Of a stretch of 64,000 nt of DNA, positions 37,775 through 46,206 are shown one piece after another. Position 1 is the first letter of the stretch, and each line of letters starts with the position of its first letter. The position numbers and the translations under genes were made by a program. The notes beneath the pieces were generated by a model. It was not told where the DNA came from, did not search any database, and saw only the letters and a program-made list of their open reading frames with translations. The stretch comes from Asanoa ishikariensis (GTDB taxonomy: Bacteria; Actinomycetota; Actinomycetes; Mycobacteriales; Micromonosporaceae): NCBI RefSeq assembly GCF_900107455.1, contig NZ_FNQB01000002.1:496001-560000 (forward strand), in the 5' to 3' direction.

Positions 37775-39394
37775 ATGACCGAGCACGAAAGCGACCCCCG
37801 GCACGATCTCGAGCGGCGCACCGAACCGGAGTCCGGAGCCGCGCCGGAGCCGCGTCCGTTCGGAGCGGAGCAGCCGACCGAGCAGTACGCGCGCCCGTCG
37901 GAGGCAGAGCAGCCCGCCGCGCAGCTTGCGCGTCCCGGGGAGGCCGAGCCGCCGACCGCCCCCGTCCACCCCCAGCCGGTCAGCGGCACACCCGTCCAGG
38001 GTCAGCACCCGGACCCGGCGCCCAGCCCGTGGCAGCAGCCGGCGCCGCACTACCCGCAGCCGGGCTATCCGCAGGCCGGCTCGGGCTACCCGCAGGCCAG
38101 TTCGGGCTACCCGCAGTACAGCTACCCGGCGACCGCCGGCTACGGCCAGGCGGGTTACCCCGGAGCGCCGGCCGACCCCGCCCAGGCCGGCCACCAGCCA
38201 CATCAGCAGCACGGCACCCCAATCCCGTGGGTCGGCGGCGGCGGACCGGGCGGCCCCCCGCCCGGCCAGCCCTGGCCGCACGCGGGACAGCCGGGACAGC
38301 CGGGCCGGCCCAACCGCGTCGGCCGGTGGATCGCCGCGGCCGCGGTCGCGCTCGTGCTGCTCCTCGGCGCCGGGTTGGTCGGCGGCGTGATCGGTGCCGC
38401 CCTCAACGGCAACGACGCCGACAACGCGCGGGCCCGCGCGGCCGCCGCACCCGTGGTCAACCGGTCGTCGCTCGCCGAGATCGCGCAGAAGGTGGAGCCG
38501 AGCATCGTCTCGATCACCACCGGCAGCGGCGAGGGCTCCGGCGTGGTGCTCACCGAAGACGGCTACGTCCTGAGCAACAACCACGTCGTGGCCAGCGCCA
38601 GCGGCGGCACCGTCACGGTGGTCTTCGACAACGGCAAGCGCGCCACCGCCAAGGTCGTCGGCACCGACCCGAAGAGCGACCTCGCGGTGGTCAAGGCCGA
38701 CAACGTGTCGGGCCTCAGCCCGGCGAAGTTCGGCGACAGCGCCGCGGTGCAGGTCGGCGACACCGTCCTGGCCCTGGGCAGCCCGCTGGGCCTGCAGGGC
38801 TCGGTCACCGCCGGCATCATCAGCGCCAAGGACCGCACCATCCGGACCCAGTCCGAGCAGGACCAGCAGCAGCAGCCGGACCCGTTCGGTGGCGGCGCCA
38901 ACCAGCAGCCGACCGCGACCTCGCTGTCCGGCCTGCTCCAGACCGACGCGCCGATCAACCCCGGCAACTCGGGTGGCGCGCTGGTCAACACCAACGGTGA
39001 GGTGATCGGCATCAACACCGCGATCGCCACCTCGGGCCAGGGCAACGGCAGCATCGGCGTGGGCTTCGCGATCCCGAGTGCCAAGGCCGAGCAGGTCGCC
39101 AACGCGCTGCGCAACGGTGAGAAGGTCTCGCACGCCGCGCTCGGCGTCTCGGTCACCGAGACCGAGCAGGGCAACGGCGCGCTGGTCAGCGCCGTCAGCG
39201 CGAACAGCGCGGCCGCCAAGGCCGGGCTCCAGCAGGGCGACATCGTGACCAACTTCGGCGGCGAGGCGATCAACACCTCGGACGAACTGGTGGCCGCGGT
39301 CCAGTCGCACAAGGTGGGTGACCAGGTGCAACTGACCTACACCCGAAACGGATCGCAAAGCACCGCAACCGTGACGCTCACCGAAGCGTCATAA
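37775..39394 (+). CDS. Membrane-anchored HtrA-like serine protease (S1C) with PDZ domain
   Basis: The 539-residue protein has about 180 cytoplasmic residues rich in Pro, Gln and Tyr, including GYPQ repeats (about 90-125), and one TM helix (about 188-212). The trypsin-like domain has His in LSNNHVVA, Asp in KSDLAVVKAD and Ser in NPGNSGGALVN. A C-terminal PDZ domain follows (AAAKAGLQQGDIVTNFGGEAI). It would cleave misfolded or signalling proteins outside the membrane. It lies 5 bp after the sensor kinase, as pepD follows mprB in mycobacteria, so transcriptional control by this two-component system is likely. Ribosome site GGGGAAAGG precedes ATG. Confidence 0.95.
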   Translation: MTEHESDPRHDLERRTEPESGAAPEPRPFGAEQPTEQYARPSEAEQPAAQLARPGEAEPPTAPVHPQPVSGTPVQGQHPDPAPSPWQQPAPHYPQPGYPQAGSGYPQASSGYPQYSYPATAGYGQAGYPGAPADPAQAGHQPHQQHGTPIPWVGGGGPGGPPPGQPWPHAGQPGQPGRPNRVGRWIAAAAVALVLLLGAGLVGGVIGAALNGNDADNARARAAAAPVVNRSSLAEIAQKVEPSIVSITTGSGEGSGVVLTEDGYVLSNNHVVASASGGTVTVVFDNGKRATAKVVGTDPKSDLAVVKADNVSGLSPAKFGDSAAVQVGDTVLALGSPLGLQGSVTAGIISAKDRTIRTQSEQDQQQQPDPFGGGANQQPTATSLSGLLQTDAPINPGNSGGALVNTNGEVIGINTAIATSGQGNGSIGVGFAIPSAKAEQVANALRNGEKVSHAALGVSVTETEQGNGALVSAVSANSAAAKAGLQQGDIVTNFGGEAINTSDELVAAVQSHKVGDQVQLTYTRNGSQSTATVTLTEAS

Positions 39395-39458
39395 GAGCTA
39401 GATACGCGCACACCTGGGACCCGAAGGCCGCGTGACCCGCGGTGACGGTCCTCCTCCC

Positions 39459-39517
39459 AAAAGGTGGCGGGTGACACGGCCCTCGGGGGTTGGTCGTGTC
39501 ACCCGCTACCGCCTTTT
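39459..39517 (+). terminator. Terminator after the HtrA-like protease operon
   Basis: GCGGGTGACACG (39467-39478) pairs perfectly with CGTGTCACCCGC (39495-39506). AAAAGG (39459-39464) and CCTTTT (39512-39517) extend the base across a small internal loop. The T-run ends the structure, as in an intrinsic terminator. The remaining 135 bp up to the next gene hold no further feature I can support. Confidence 0.8.
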
Positions 39518-39652
39518 GTGCACACGGTGAGCGCCTGGTGACGGCCGGCCGACGATAGCTGTGCGTGGCTGTCGGGTAGCGGACGCGAAGTCGATTCCGA
39601 TCTATGAGCGGCCTACTCTCCAACCCCGGTGGGGTAACGGAGGGTGGGCACC

Positions 39653-42600
39653 GTGACGGTCGTCGAGACCCGGGTGAGTGTGTGGGAGGCGCTGGCCGGG
39701 CGGGCGCCGGGGCAGCCGGTCGGCCCGCACGACCCCGGCATGTGGGCGGCCGTCGTCGAGCGGCTCAATCCGGCCCGGGCCAAGCCGGTGCTGCGCGCCG
39801 GCATCGAGCAGGTCGACCTCGTCTCCGTGCGTGACGTCCCGTACGTGATGCTCCGCTCGCCCGACGATCGTGGCGCCGCCTGCTACCTGCGGCTCACGCC
39901 CGAGGAGTGGCAGCTCGCGACCTTGATGGACGGCACGCGTACGGTCGCCCGTCTGGTCGCCGAGTTCGCCCGGATCGGTGGCCGGCTCGCACCGGACCAG
40001 GTCACCCGGGTGGTCGCCGACCTGGCCGCCAACCGGATGCTGGCCGAGTTGCCGGTCGACGCGTTCCGTCCGCTGGCCAAGGTGCACCGCCGTCCCTGGC
40101 CGATGCGGCTGGGCCGCACGCTGCTGGCCTTCGCGCAGGGCCGGCGCACCGTGATCGCCGACATCGACCCGCTGGTCAGCTTTCTCTATCGGGCCGGCGG
40201 CCGGTTGCTCTTCCACAAGGCCGCCGCCGTGCTGCTCGGCGTCGTCGCGGTGGCCGGCCTGCTCGCGTTCGGCTGGACGTGGTGGCACGGCGAGGAGTCA
40301 ATCTTCCTGACCGGCGGCTCGTACGCGACCGGCGCGGCCGTCCTGCTCGGCCTCAACGTGCTCGCACTGGCCTGTCACGAGCTCGGTCACGCGCTCGCCA
40401 CCAAGCACGCCGGCCGGCGGGTGCCGGCCGCGGGCTTCCTCGTCTACTTCGGCATCCCGTCCGTCTTCGTCGACACCACCGACGTGTGGATGGCCGGTCG
40501 CCGGGCGCGGATGACCACCACCGCCGCCGGCCCGGCCGCCGGGCTGGTGCTGGCCGGCATCGCGGGGCTGGTCGGTGTCCTCGTGCCGGAAGCCGCGCCG
40601 TGGACCTTCAAGCTGGCCTTCGCCTGGTACCTGAACGCGCTGTTCAACCTCAACCCGTTCCTCGCGCTCGACGGCTACTACCTGCTGATGGACTGGCTGG
40701 AGATCCCCAACCTGCGCGCTCGGGGTCTCACCTTCGTCGTCAGCCGGCTCCGCCGCCGCCCGCCGCGCTGGTCGGAGCTCGACCGCGAGGGGCGGTTGGT
40801 CGCGCTCTACGGCACGGTCGCCGTGCTCTGGGTGGCCATCGCCGTCAACCTTGGCTGGCGGATCTGGACCGACCGGGTCGCCGGGTTGACCATCGGGCTG
40901 TGGCGGTCCGGCTGGCCCGCCCGGATCCTGCTCGCCGCGGTGATCTGCGGCCTGGCCGCGCCCCTGGTCTACCTTCTGTTCGGTTGGCTCGCCGGGCGGG
41001 TCCGCGCGCTGCGCCGCCGGCTCGCCCAGCGCCGCCGCGACCTCGACGCCCCGCAACGGCTCGACGCGCTCCGGGCCTCCGCGCTCGGCCGGCTGCCCGG
41101 CGCCGCGCTCGCCGACCTCGCCGCGGCCGCCACCTGGGTCCGCCCGCGCACCGGCCAACAGCTCGTCTTCGCCGGGTCCGCGCAGCGTGCCGTCTACGTC
41201 GTGGTCGACGGCGCGGTCGAGGCACGCCGCCCGGACGACCCCTCCGGCCTGGTCCGGCAACGACTCGGCGCCGGTGGCGTGGTCGGGCTGGCCAGCGCGC
41301 TGAGCGGGGCGCCGGCCGCGCTGGCCTGGCACACCGCCGGCACTACGCTGCTGTCCCTCCCGCCGTCCGCGGTGTCCCGCGCGATCGGCCCGGTGCCCGG
41401 ACCGCCGCCGGCCGAGTGGGACCAGGCCGACCGGCTGTTCGCCGAGGCACCCGCGCTCCAGTCGCTCAGCGCCGAGGACCGGATGGGTCTGGTCTCCGCC
41501 GCCCGGCCGATCCTGCTCGCGCCGGGCGACCCGGTCTCGCTGCAGGGCGCCACCGACGCGGTGGTCGTCGAGTCCGGCACGGTGGTCCTGCCGGACGGCA
41601 CCGACCTGCGCCGGGGCACGCTGATCGGCCCGATCGGCGACGGACCCGGTGGTGTCGTGGCGACCGCGCGCACGCCCACCCGGCTGTGGTCCGTGCCCGC
41701 GCTGCCGGGCGTACCGCTGCTGCTCGGTGCCGATCCCGCCGTCGTCGCGTCGGTCGCCGGCGCCGGCCCGCAGATCGGCGTGCACCCATCTTTCGGCTAC
41801 CCGCCGTTGGCCGCGCCGCCCGGGCCGCCGCCCGTGATCGACGAGACGGTCGACGGTCGCTTCGAGCGCCGGCTGTGGTGGCTGACCGCCCTGCTCCTGC
41901 TGCTCGCGCTGTTCCTTACCGGCACCAACTTCCTGCCCGGTCCCGCCTGGGCCGAGATGCCTGCCGATCGCGCGCTGCTGGCGACCACCCGCGGCACCGC
42001 CGACGTCCAGGTCAACGGTCGGCAGGTCAAGCTGACCTCCGGCGCCAAGGTGTACGTCACCGAGGGCGACCAGGTGCACCTGCGCGACCGCTCCTCGGCG
42101 ACGCTGACCTTCCGCGGCGGGTCCGTGACCGTCCTCTGTGCCGGCAGCGGGGTCGCGGTCGGTGAGCTGTGGAGCGAGGGCGACCGCCGCACGGTGCCGC
42201 ACGGGTCGTTGCGGCTGTCCGACGGGCGGGTGCTGGTCGACACCGCGAGCACCGGCAGCACGTTCCGGCCGCTGGACCTGTCGCTGGACGCCTCGGGCAC
42301 GCGGCTGACCAACGACGGCGCCGCCTGGTACAGGGTCAGCTCCGGCGGCGGCAGCGTCGTCTCCACGGGGTCTGTGCGGGTCGACGGCGAGCTCCAGCCG
42401 GCTACCGACGCGGCGCTCGACTGCGGCGACGGCCGCGAGGTGCCTCGTCCGGCCGGGCCGACCGAGGAGCCGTCGCCCAGCGACGAGCCGTCACCGACCG
42501 ACCTGCCGTCGCCGACGGCTACGCCGAGCGTGACGCCGACACCGCCCGCCGGCACCGACGACGATGACGACGACAACGACGCTGGCGACGACGACAACCC

Positions 42601-43030
42601 GCCGCCGGGCCAGCCGGGCGACAACCCCGTGCCACCGGTCACCCAGCCGACCACGGCCCCACCGACGTCAGACCCGCCGACCGAGCCGACGAATGATCCA
42701 CCCGTGATCACAGGGCTGTCTGCGGATCCTGAGTCGATCAGTCGGACATGCCGATCTGACGGCAGCACCAACATCAGCTTCCAGGTGCAGGACGATGATC
42801 TCGCCTCTGTATCAGCGTCGTGGTCCATGGCGAACGGCGAAGGCGGCGGCATCGGCCTCGGGAACGAAGGCTCCTTCTACGGCGGCACGCTGACCGTGCC
42901 GTACACGGGGGAGAACGCCCAAGGCGGGACTGTCCAGGTTGTCGTGACTGCGGTCGACCAAGCCAAACAGTCTGCGGAGCCAGCGAGAATCTCAGTCCCG
43001 CTGAATCCTTGTACACCGATCATCGGCTAA
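39653..43030 (+). CDS. Multidomain membrane protein: PqqD-like / M50 zinc protease / two cNMP-binding-like domains / FecR-like / Ig-like
   Basis: The 1125-residue protein starts at GTG 39653, 8 nt after GGAGGG. Residues about 45-125 resemble the PqqD/RiPP recognition fold (YLRLTPEEWQLATLMDGTRTVARLVAEF). The S2P-like membrane core follows, with HELGH (His242, Glu243, His246) and LNPFLALDGYYLLMDW (Asp340), so all zinc-protease residues are intact. Residues about 475-575 form a CAP_ED-like domain (TGQQLVFAGSAQRAVYVVVDGAVEA); a second degenerate copy spans about 595-680. A TM helix at about 741-757 leads to an extracytoplasmic FecR-like domain (about 780-900), an Asp/Pro/Thr linker and an Ig-like end. 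The protease core resembles YydH-type peptide proteases. The combined role is unknown; see findings. Confidence 0.8.
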   Translation: MTVVETRVSVWEALAGRAPGQPVGPHDPGMWAAVVERLNPARAKPVLRAGIEQVDLVSVRDVPYVMLRSPDDRGAACYLRLTPEEWQLATLMDGTRTVARLVAEFARIGGRLAPDQVTRVVADLAANRMLAELPVDAFRPLAKVHRRPWPMRLGRTLLAFAQGRRTVIADIDPLVSFLYRAGGRLLFHKAAAVLLGVVAVAGLLAFGWTWWHGEESIFLTGGSYATGAAVLLGLNVLALACHELGHALATKHAGRRVPAAGFLVYFGIPSVFVDTTDVWMAGRRARMTTTAAGPAAGLVLAGIAGLVGVLVPEAAPWTFKLAFAWYLNALFNLNPFLALDGYYLLMDWLEIPNLRARGLTFVVSRLRRRPPRWSELDREGRLVALYGTVAVLWVAIAVNLGWRIWTDRVAGLTIGLWRSGWPARILLAAVICGLAAPLVYLLFGWLAGRVRALRRRLAQRRRDLDAPQRLDALRASALGRLPGAALADLAAAATWVRPRTGQQLVFAGSAQRAVYVVVDGAVEARRPDDPSGLVRQRLGAGGVVGLASALSGAPAALAWHTAGTTLLSLPPSAVSRAIGPVPGPPPAEWDQADRLFAEAPALQSLSAEDRMGLVSAARPILLAPGDPVSLQGATDAVVVESGTVVLPDGTDLRRGTLIGPIGDGPGGVVATARTPTRLWSVPALPGVPLLLGADPAVVASVAGAGPQIGVHPSFGYPPLAAPPGPPPVIDETVDGRFERRLWWLTALLLLLALFLTGTNFLPGPAWAEMPADRALLATTRGTADVQVNGRQVKLTSGAKVYVTEGDQVHLRDRSSATLTFRGGSVTVLCAGSGVAVGELWSEGDRRTVPHGSLRLSDGRVLVDTASTGSTFRPLDLSLDASGTRLTNDGAAWYRVSSGGGSVVSTGSVRVDGELQPATDAALDCGDGREVPRPAGPTEEPSPSDEPSPTDLPSPTATPSVTPTPPAGTDDDDDDNDAGDDDNPPPGQPGDNPVPPVTQPTTAPPTSDPPTEPTNDPPVITGLSADPESISRTCRSDGSTNISFQVQDDDLASVSASWSMANGEGGGIGLGNEGSFYGGTLTVPYTGENAQGGTVQVVVTAVDQAKQSAEPARISVPLNPCTPIIG

Positions 43031-43039
43031 GGAGAGTTC

Positions 43040-43255
43040 GTGCTCTGTTGGTTTTGTCCTAAGTCGGCGCGGGGGTCGTGCCGGTTCTGTGGGCGCGGGG
43101 TGTGCGAGGACCACGCCCGGTTCGGCCCGTTCCTGCTGGAGGTGCACCGGTCGGAGACCCGCAACCGCGCCGAGGGGCTGGTCGTCGAGGACGCCGTGCA
43201 ATGTGGCACGTGCCGGCCGCGTCCCCAGCCGGTGCCGATGCCGGAGCTCGACTGA
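43040..43255 (+). CDS. Small Cys-rich zinc-finger protein
   Basis: The 71-residue protein carries CWFC (residues 3-6), CRFC (about 14-17), CGRGVCEDHARF-type text with Cys22 and His25, and a late CGTC (about 55-58). These residues could bind two zincs in a B-box-like or double-ribbon fold. It starts at GTG 9 nt after the stop of the PqqD-M50 gene, with GGAGAG between, and 42 bp before the Gly-rich Asp-repeat gene. It is therefore part of the same transcription unit. No function is assigned. Confidence 0.75.
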   Translation: MLCWFCPKSARGSCRFCGRGVCEDHARFGPFLLEVHRSETRNRAEGLVVEDAVQCGTCRPRPQPVPMPELD

Positions 43256-43297
43256 CGGCGCTACCGTAGGAGCGCCGTCGATGGGGAGGGGCCAGCG

Positions 43298-44125
43298 ATG
43301 AGTGACTTCGACGAGGTACTGGAGCGTTTGGTGGTTGACCCGGCATTCGCCAGTGCCCTCGCGTCCGACCCGGGGCTGGCCCTGGCCAGCTACTCGTTGA
43401 GCGACGACGAGATCGCGCTCTTGCACACCCAGGTCGGCGGCGATTCGACGACCGAGCACGCGGTGGAGACCCGGGCCAACCAGTCGAGCACGTTCGGCCT
43501 GCTCGGTTCGCTGGGCGGGCTGTTCGCCGACGGCGGCCCGATCTCCGGCACGTCCGGCCTCGGGCACGCGGCGACGAGCGGCCTGGGTTCGCCCGCCGGC
43601 CAGTCGGGCCTGGGTCCGGCGGGCTACGACGGGGCGAGCTTCGGCCCGTACGCGCAGGCCGAAGGCACCCACGGCGGCATGGGCGGGCTCTCCGGCTTCG
43701 GCGACGAGATCAGCCAGGGGCTCGCGGAGACCGCACCGGCGGGCACCGACGCGATGGGTTCGGCGCCGGACGCGGCGTCGGGCACCGCCGGCCTCGGTCC
43801 GGCAGTGACCGGCGGCCACGCCGGCCTCGGCCCGGCCGCGCCGGAGACGCCGAGCTCTGTGATCCCGGATGGCTACCACACCCGGGTCGACGTCGACGGT
43901 GACGGCGACTGGGACAAGCACGTCCTGCTCGGCCGGGGCGACGGCGGCGTCGACATCATGGTCGACAACGACCGCGACGGCCGGGTCGACTTCGTCGGTC
44001 ACGACACTGACGGCGACGGCCTGGTCAACTCCGCCGACTACGACAAGGACGGCGACGGCGTCTTCGAGAAGACGATGTACGACGACAACGGCGACGGCTG
44101 GATGGACCGCACCGTCCATCACTGA
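43298..44125 (+). CDS. Protein with RiPP-leader-like (NHLP/Os1348- or IniB-type) N-terminus, Gly-rich middle and calcium-binding-type Asp repeats
   Basis: The 275-residue protein has no signal peptide. Residues 1-45 read FDEVLERLVVDPAFASALA then SDPGLALASYSLSDDEIALL, the pattern of nitrile-hydratase-like leader peptides of RiPP precursors; IniB N-termini are an alternative match. Residues about 60-190 are Gly/Ser/Ala-rich with repeated SGLG and GLGPA. Residues about 197-275 hold at least five Asp-loop repeats (DVDGDGDWD, DNDRDGRVD, DTDGDGLVN, DKDGDGVFE, DDNGDGWMD), as in calcium-binding loops. Ribosome site GGGGAGGGG precedes the ATG. It follows the PqqD-protease gene, so it may be its substrate. 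Confidence 0.7.
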   Translation: MSDFDEVLERLVVDPAFASALASDPGLALASYSLSDDEIALLHTQVGGDSTTEHAVETRANQSSTFGLLGSLGGLFADGGPISGTSGLGHAATSGLGSPAGQSGLGPAGYDGASFGPYAQAEGTHGGMGGLSGFGDEISQGLAETAPAGTDAMGSAPDAASGTAGLGPAVTGGHAGLGPAAPETPSSVIPDGYHTRVDVDGDGDWDKHVLLGRGDGGVDIMVDNDRDGRVDFVGHDTDGDGLVNSADYDKDGDGVFEKTMYDDNGDGWMDRTVHH

Positions 44126-44766
44126 CCGGCGCGCAGATAGGTCAGCACCGCGACGACCCGGCGGTTGCGGTCGTCGTCGGGCGGCAGGTCGAGCTTGGCC
44201 AGGATGTTGCCGACGTGCTTGCCCACCGCCGCCTCGGAGACCACCAAGAGCCGGGCGATGGCCGCGTTGGAGTGTCCCTCGGCCAGGAGCTGGAGCACTT
44301 CCCGCTCCCGGTTGGACAGTTGGGCCAGGGGGTCGCGCCGCCGGCGCACCAGTTGCGAGACGACCTGCGGGTCGACCACCGTGCCGCCGGCGGCGACCTG
44401 GCGCAGCGCGGCGATGAACTCCGCGATGTCGACCACCCGGTCCTTGAGCAGGTAGCCCACGCCCCGGCCGGACCCCGAGTCGAGCAGATCGGCGGCGTAG
44501 CTCTCCTGCACGTACTGGCTGAGCGCGACCACCGGCAGCCCGGGATGGCGGCGGCGCAGCTCGACCGCGGCCCGCAGCCCTTCGTCGGTGAAGCCTGGGG
44601 GCATCCGGATGTCGGTGACCACCAGGTCCGGCACGCTCGCGTCGACGGCGGCCACCAGCGCGGCGGCGTCGCCGACGGCGGTGACCGTGAAGCCGAAACG
44701 GTCGAGGATGCCGGTCAGTCCTTCGCGCAGCAGGGTGCCGTCCTCGGCCAGCACCGTCCGGATCAC
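44119..44766 (-). CDS. NarL/LuxR-family response regulator
   Basis: The 215-residue protein has a receiver domain (VIRTVLAEDGTLLREGL; phosphoacceptor Asp in DLVVTDIRMPPG; Lys in YLLKDRV) and a LuxR helix-turn-helix (LSNREREVLQLLAEGHSNAAIARLLVVSEAAVGKHVGNILAKL, read in parts). Its GTG overlaps the kinase stop (GTGA at 44763-44766), so kinase and regulator are co-translated. Its 3' end overlaps the convergent Asp-repeat gene by 7 bp. Confidence 0.94.
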   Translation of the reverse strand: MIRTVLAEDGTLLREGLTGILDRFGFTVTAVGDAAALVAAVDASVPDLVVTDIRMPPGFTDEGLRAAVELRRRHPGLPVVALSQYVQESYAADLLDSGSGRGVGYLLKDRVVDIAEFIAALRQVAAGGTVVDPQVVSQLVRRRRDPLAQLSNREREVLQLLAEGHSNAAIARLLVVSEAAVGKHVGNILAKLDLPPDDDRNRRVVAVLTYLRAGQ

Positions 44767-46064
44767 CGCCACGGCAGTTCCGCCCGCAGCAGCGTCGGCC
44801 CGCCGGCCGGGCTGGACAGCCGGGTCGTGCCGCCGACTGCGGCCACCCGGTCGGCGAGGCCGGTCAGCCCGCTGCCCTGGCCGGGCTCGGCGCCGCCGTG
44901 GCCGTTGTCGCCGACCTCGACGACCAGCGTCCGGCCGTCGCGGGCGGCGGACACCAGGACCTGGGTGGCGCCGCTGTGCTTGGCGACGTTGGCCAGCGCC
45001 TCGGCGACGACGAAGTACGCGGTCGACTCCACGTGCTCCGGTGGCCGCTCCGGCAGGTCGACCGCCACGGTCACCGGGACCGTCGACCGGTCGGCGAGCT
45101 CGCGTACCGCCGCGTCCAGGCCGCTGTCGGTGAGCACCTGCGGGTGGATGCCGCGGATCAGCTCGCGTAGCTCGGCCATGAGCTGCTTGGCCTGGTCGTG
45201 CGCGACGCCGACGCTGCGCGCGGCCGGGCTGTCGGGCGGCAGGTCGAGCTGGGCCACGCCGAGTTGCAGGGTCAGGCTGACCAGCCGCTGCTGCGCCCCG
45301 TCGTGCAGGTCGCGTTCGATCCGCCGGCGCTCGGCGCTGAAGCCGTCGACCAGCCGGGCGCGGGAGCTGACCACCTCGGCCAGCCGGCTGCGGGCCTGTT
45401 CGTCGGCGCCGCCGAGCAGCACGCGGGCCAGTGCGCCGTGTGCGCCCGCCACCACGCCGAACAGGTACGGCACGGCCGGCAGGAGGACCAGCCCGAGCAG
45501 CGCGTACGGCAGCGCCTCCGAGGGCGTGTCGACCGCGGCCGCGCCCAGCGTGATCGGGTCGCCGGCGCTGACCACGAACGGGCTGGAGATCAGCGCGACG
45601 ACCATCAGCAGCCCGATGCCGGCGACGAAGTAGACGAGGGGCACCACGGAGCTCAGCGCGAAGCCGTAGACCACGGCCCGCCAGGTGGCGGCGTCGACGT
45701 AGCGGTCCGCCAGCCAGCGGAACCACTGCCCGGGCGCGGGTGGCGGGAGCCCGGGCAGGGGCCGGTCGTCGACCAGGCGGAGCCGGAACCGTTCGACGGC
45801 GGCCAGGAGGACGGCGCTGACCGGCGCGACCGTGCCGAGCAGCACGGTGCCGACGCAGACCAGCAGCACGAGCTGCGAGCCGGACAGGTTGGTCTTGCCG
45901 CGGATCAGCCGGTCCGCCGCGACCACCCAGGGCAGCGCGACCGTGCCGAACACCAGCATCGCCGCGAACCCGATCGGGGCCGTGCTGATCAGGTAGCCGA
46001 GCGAACGCCAGGGCCAGGCGGTCCGCAGGAAGGTCGGTTTGGCTAGCGCACGCAACGCGGTCAT
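44763..46064 (-). CDS. NarL-partner sensor histidine kinase with membrane sensor domain
   Basis: The 433-residue kinase has four to five hydrophobic segments in residues 20-200, forming the Micromonospora/Streptomyces-type Sensor domain. HisKA_3 follows with ERRRIERDLHDGAQQRLVSL (phosphoacceptor His about 262), then a HATPase end with ALANVAKHSGA, DNGHGG and GLTGLADRVAAVGG. ATG 46064 has TAGCGT 7 nt upstream (46072-46077), so the two-gene operon is probably leaderless. The signal is unknown. Confidence 0.93.
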   Translation of the reverse strand: MTALRALAKPTFLRTAWPWRSLGYLISTAPIGFAAMLVFGTVALPWVVAADRLIRGKTNLSGSQLVLLVCVGTVLLGTVAPVSAVLLAAVERFRLRLVDDRPLPGLPPPAPGQWFRWLADRYVDAATWRAVVYGFALSSVVPLVYFVAGIGLLMVVALISSPFVVSAGDPITLGAAAVDTPSEALPYALLGLVLLPAVPYLFGVVAGAHGALARVLLGGADEQARSRLAEVVSSRARLVDGFSAERRRIERDLHDGAQQRLVSLTLQLGVAQLDLPPDSPAARSVGVAHDQAKQLMAELRELIRGIHPQVLTDSGLDAAVRELADRSTVPVTVAVDLPERPPEHVESTAYFVVAEALANVAKHSGATQVLVSAARDGRTLVVEVGDNGHGGAEPGQGSGLTGLADRVAAVGGTTRLSSPAGGPTLLRAELPWR

Positions 46065-46206
46065 GCCAAGGACGCTAACGGCGGGACCAGCGGGTACGCC
46101 CTACGCCTGCCGCTAGTCCTTGGGTAGCGGTAGCTATACGCGTCCGAGATTGCCCTGGCGTTGTGCGTCATCGAAGACCACCATTGCGGACAGGGAGGTG
46201 TTCGCG

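Noticed and set aside
38040-38160. Short repeated units (GGCTACCCGCAG-type) considered as a CRISPR or tandem repeat element
   Set aside because: They encode the GYPQ repeats of the protease's cytoplasmic tail and have no spacer structure.
43298-46064. Idea that the NarL-type two-component system belongs to the PqqD-protease unit
   Set aside because: It is encoded convergently, with only a 7-bp tail overlap, and has its own leaderless promoter; nothing links the two beyond position.
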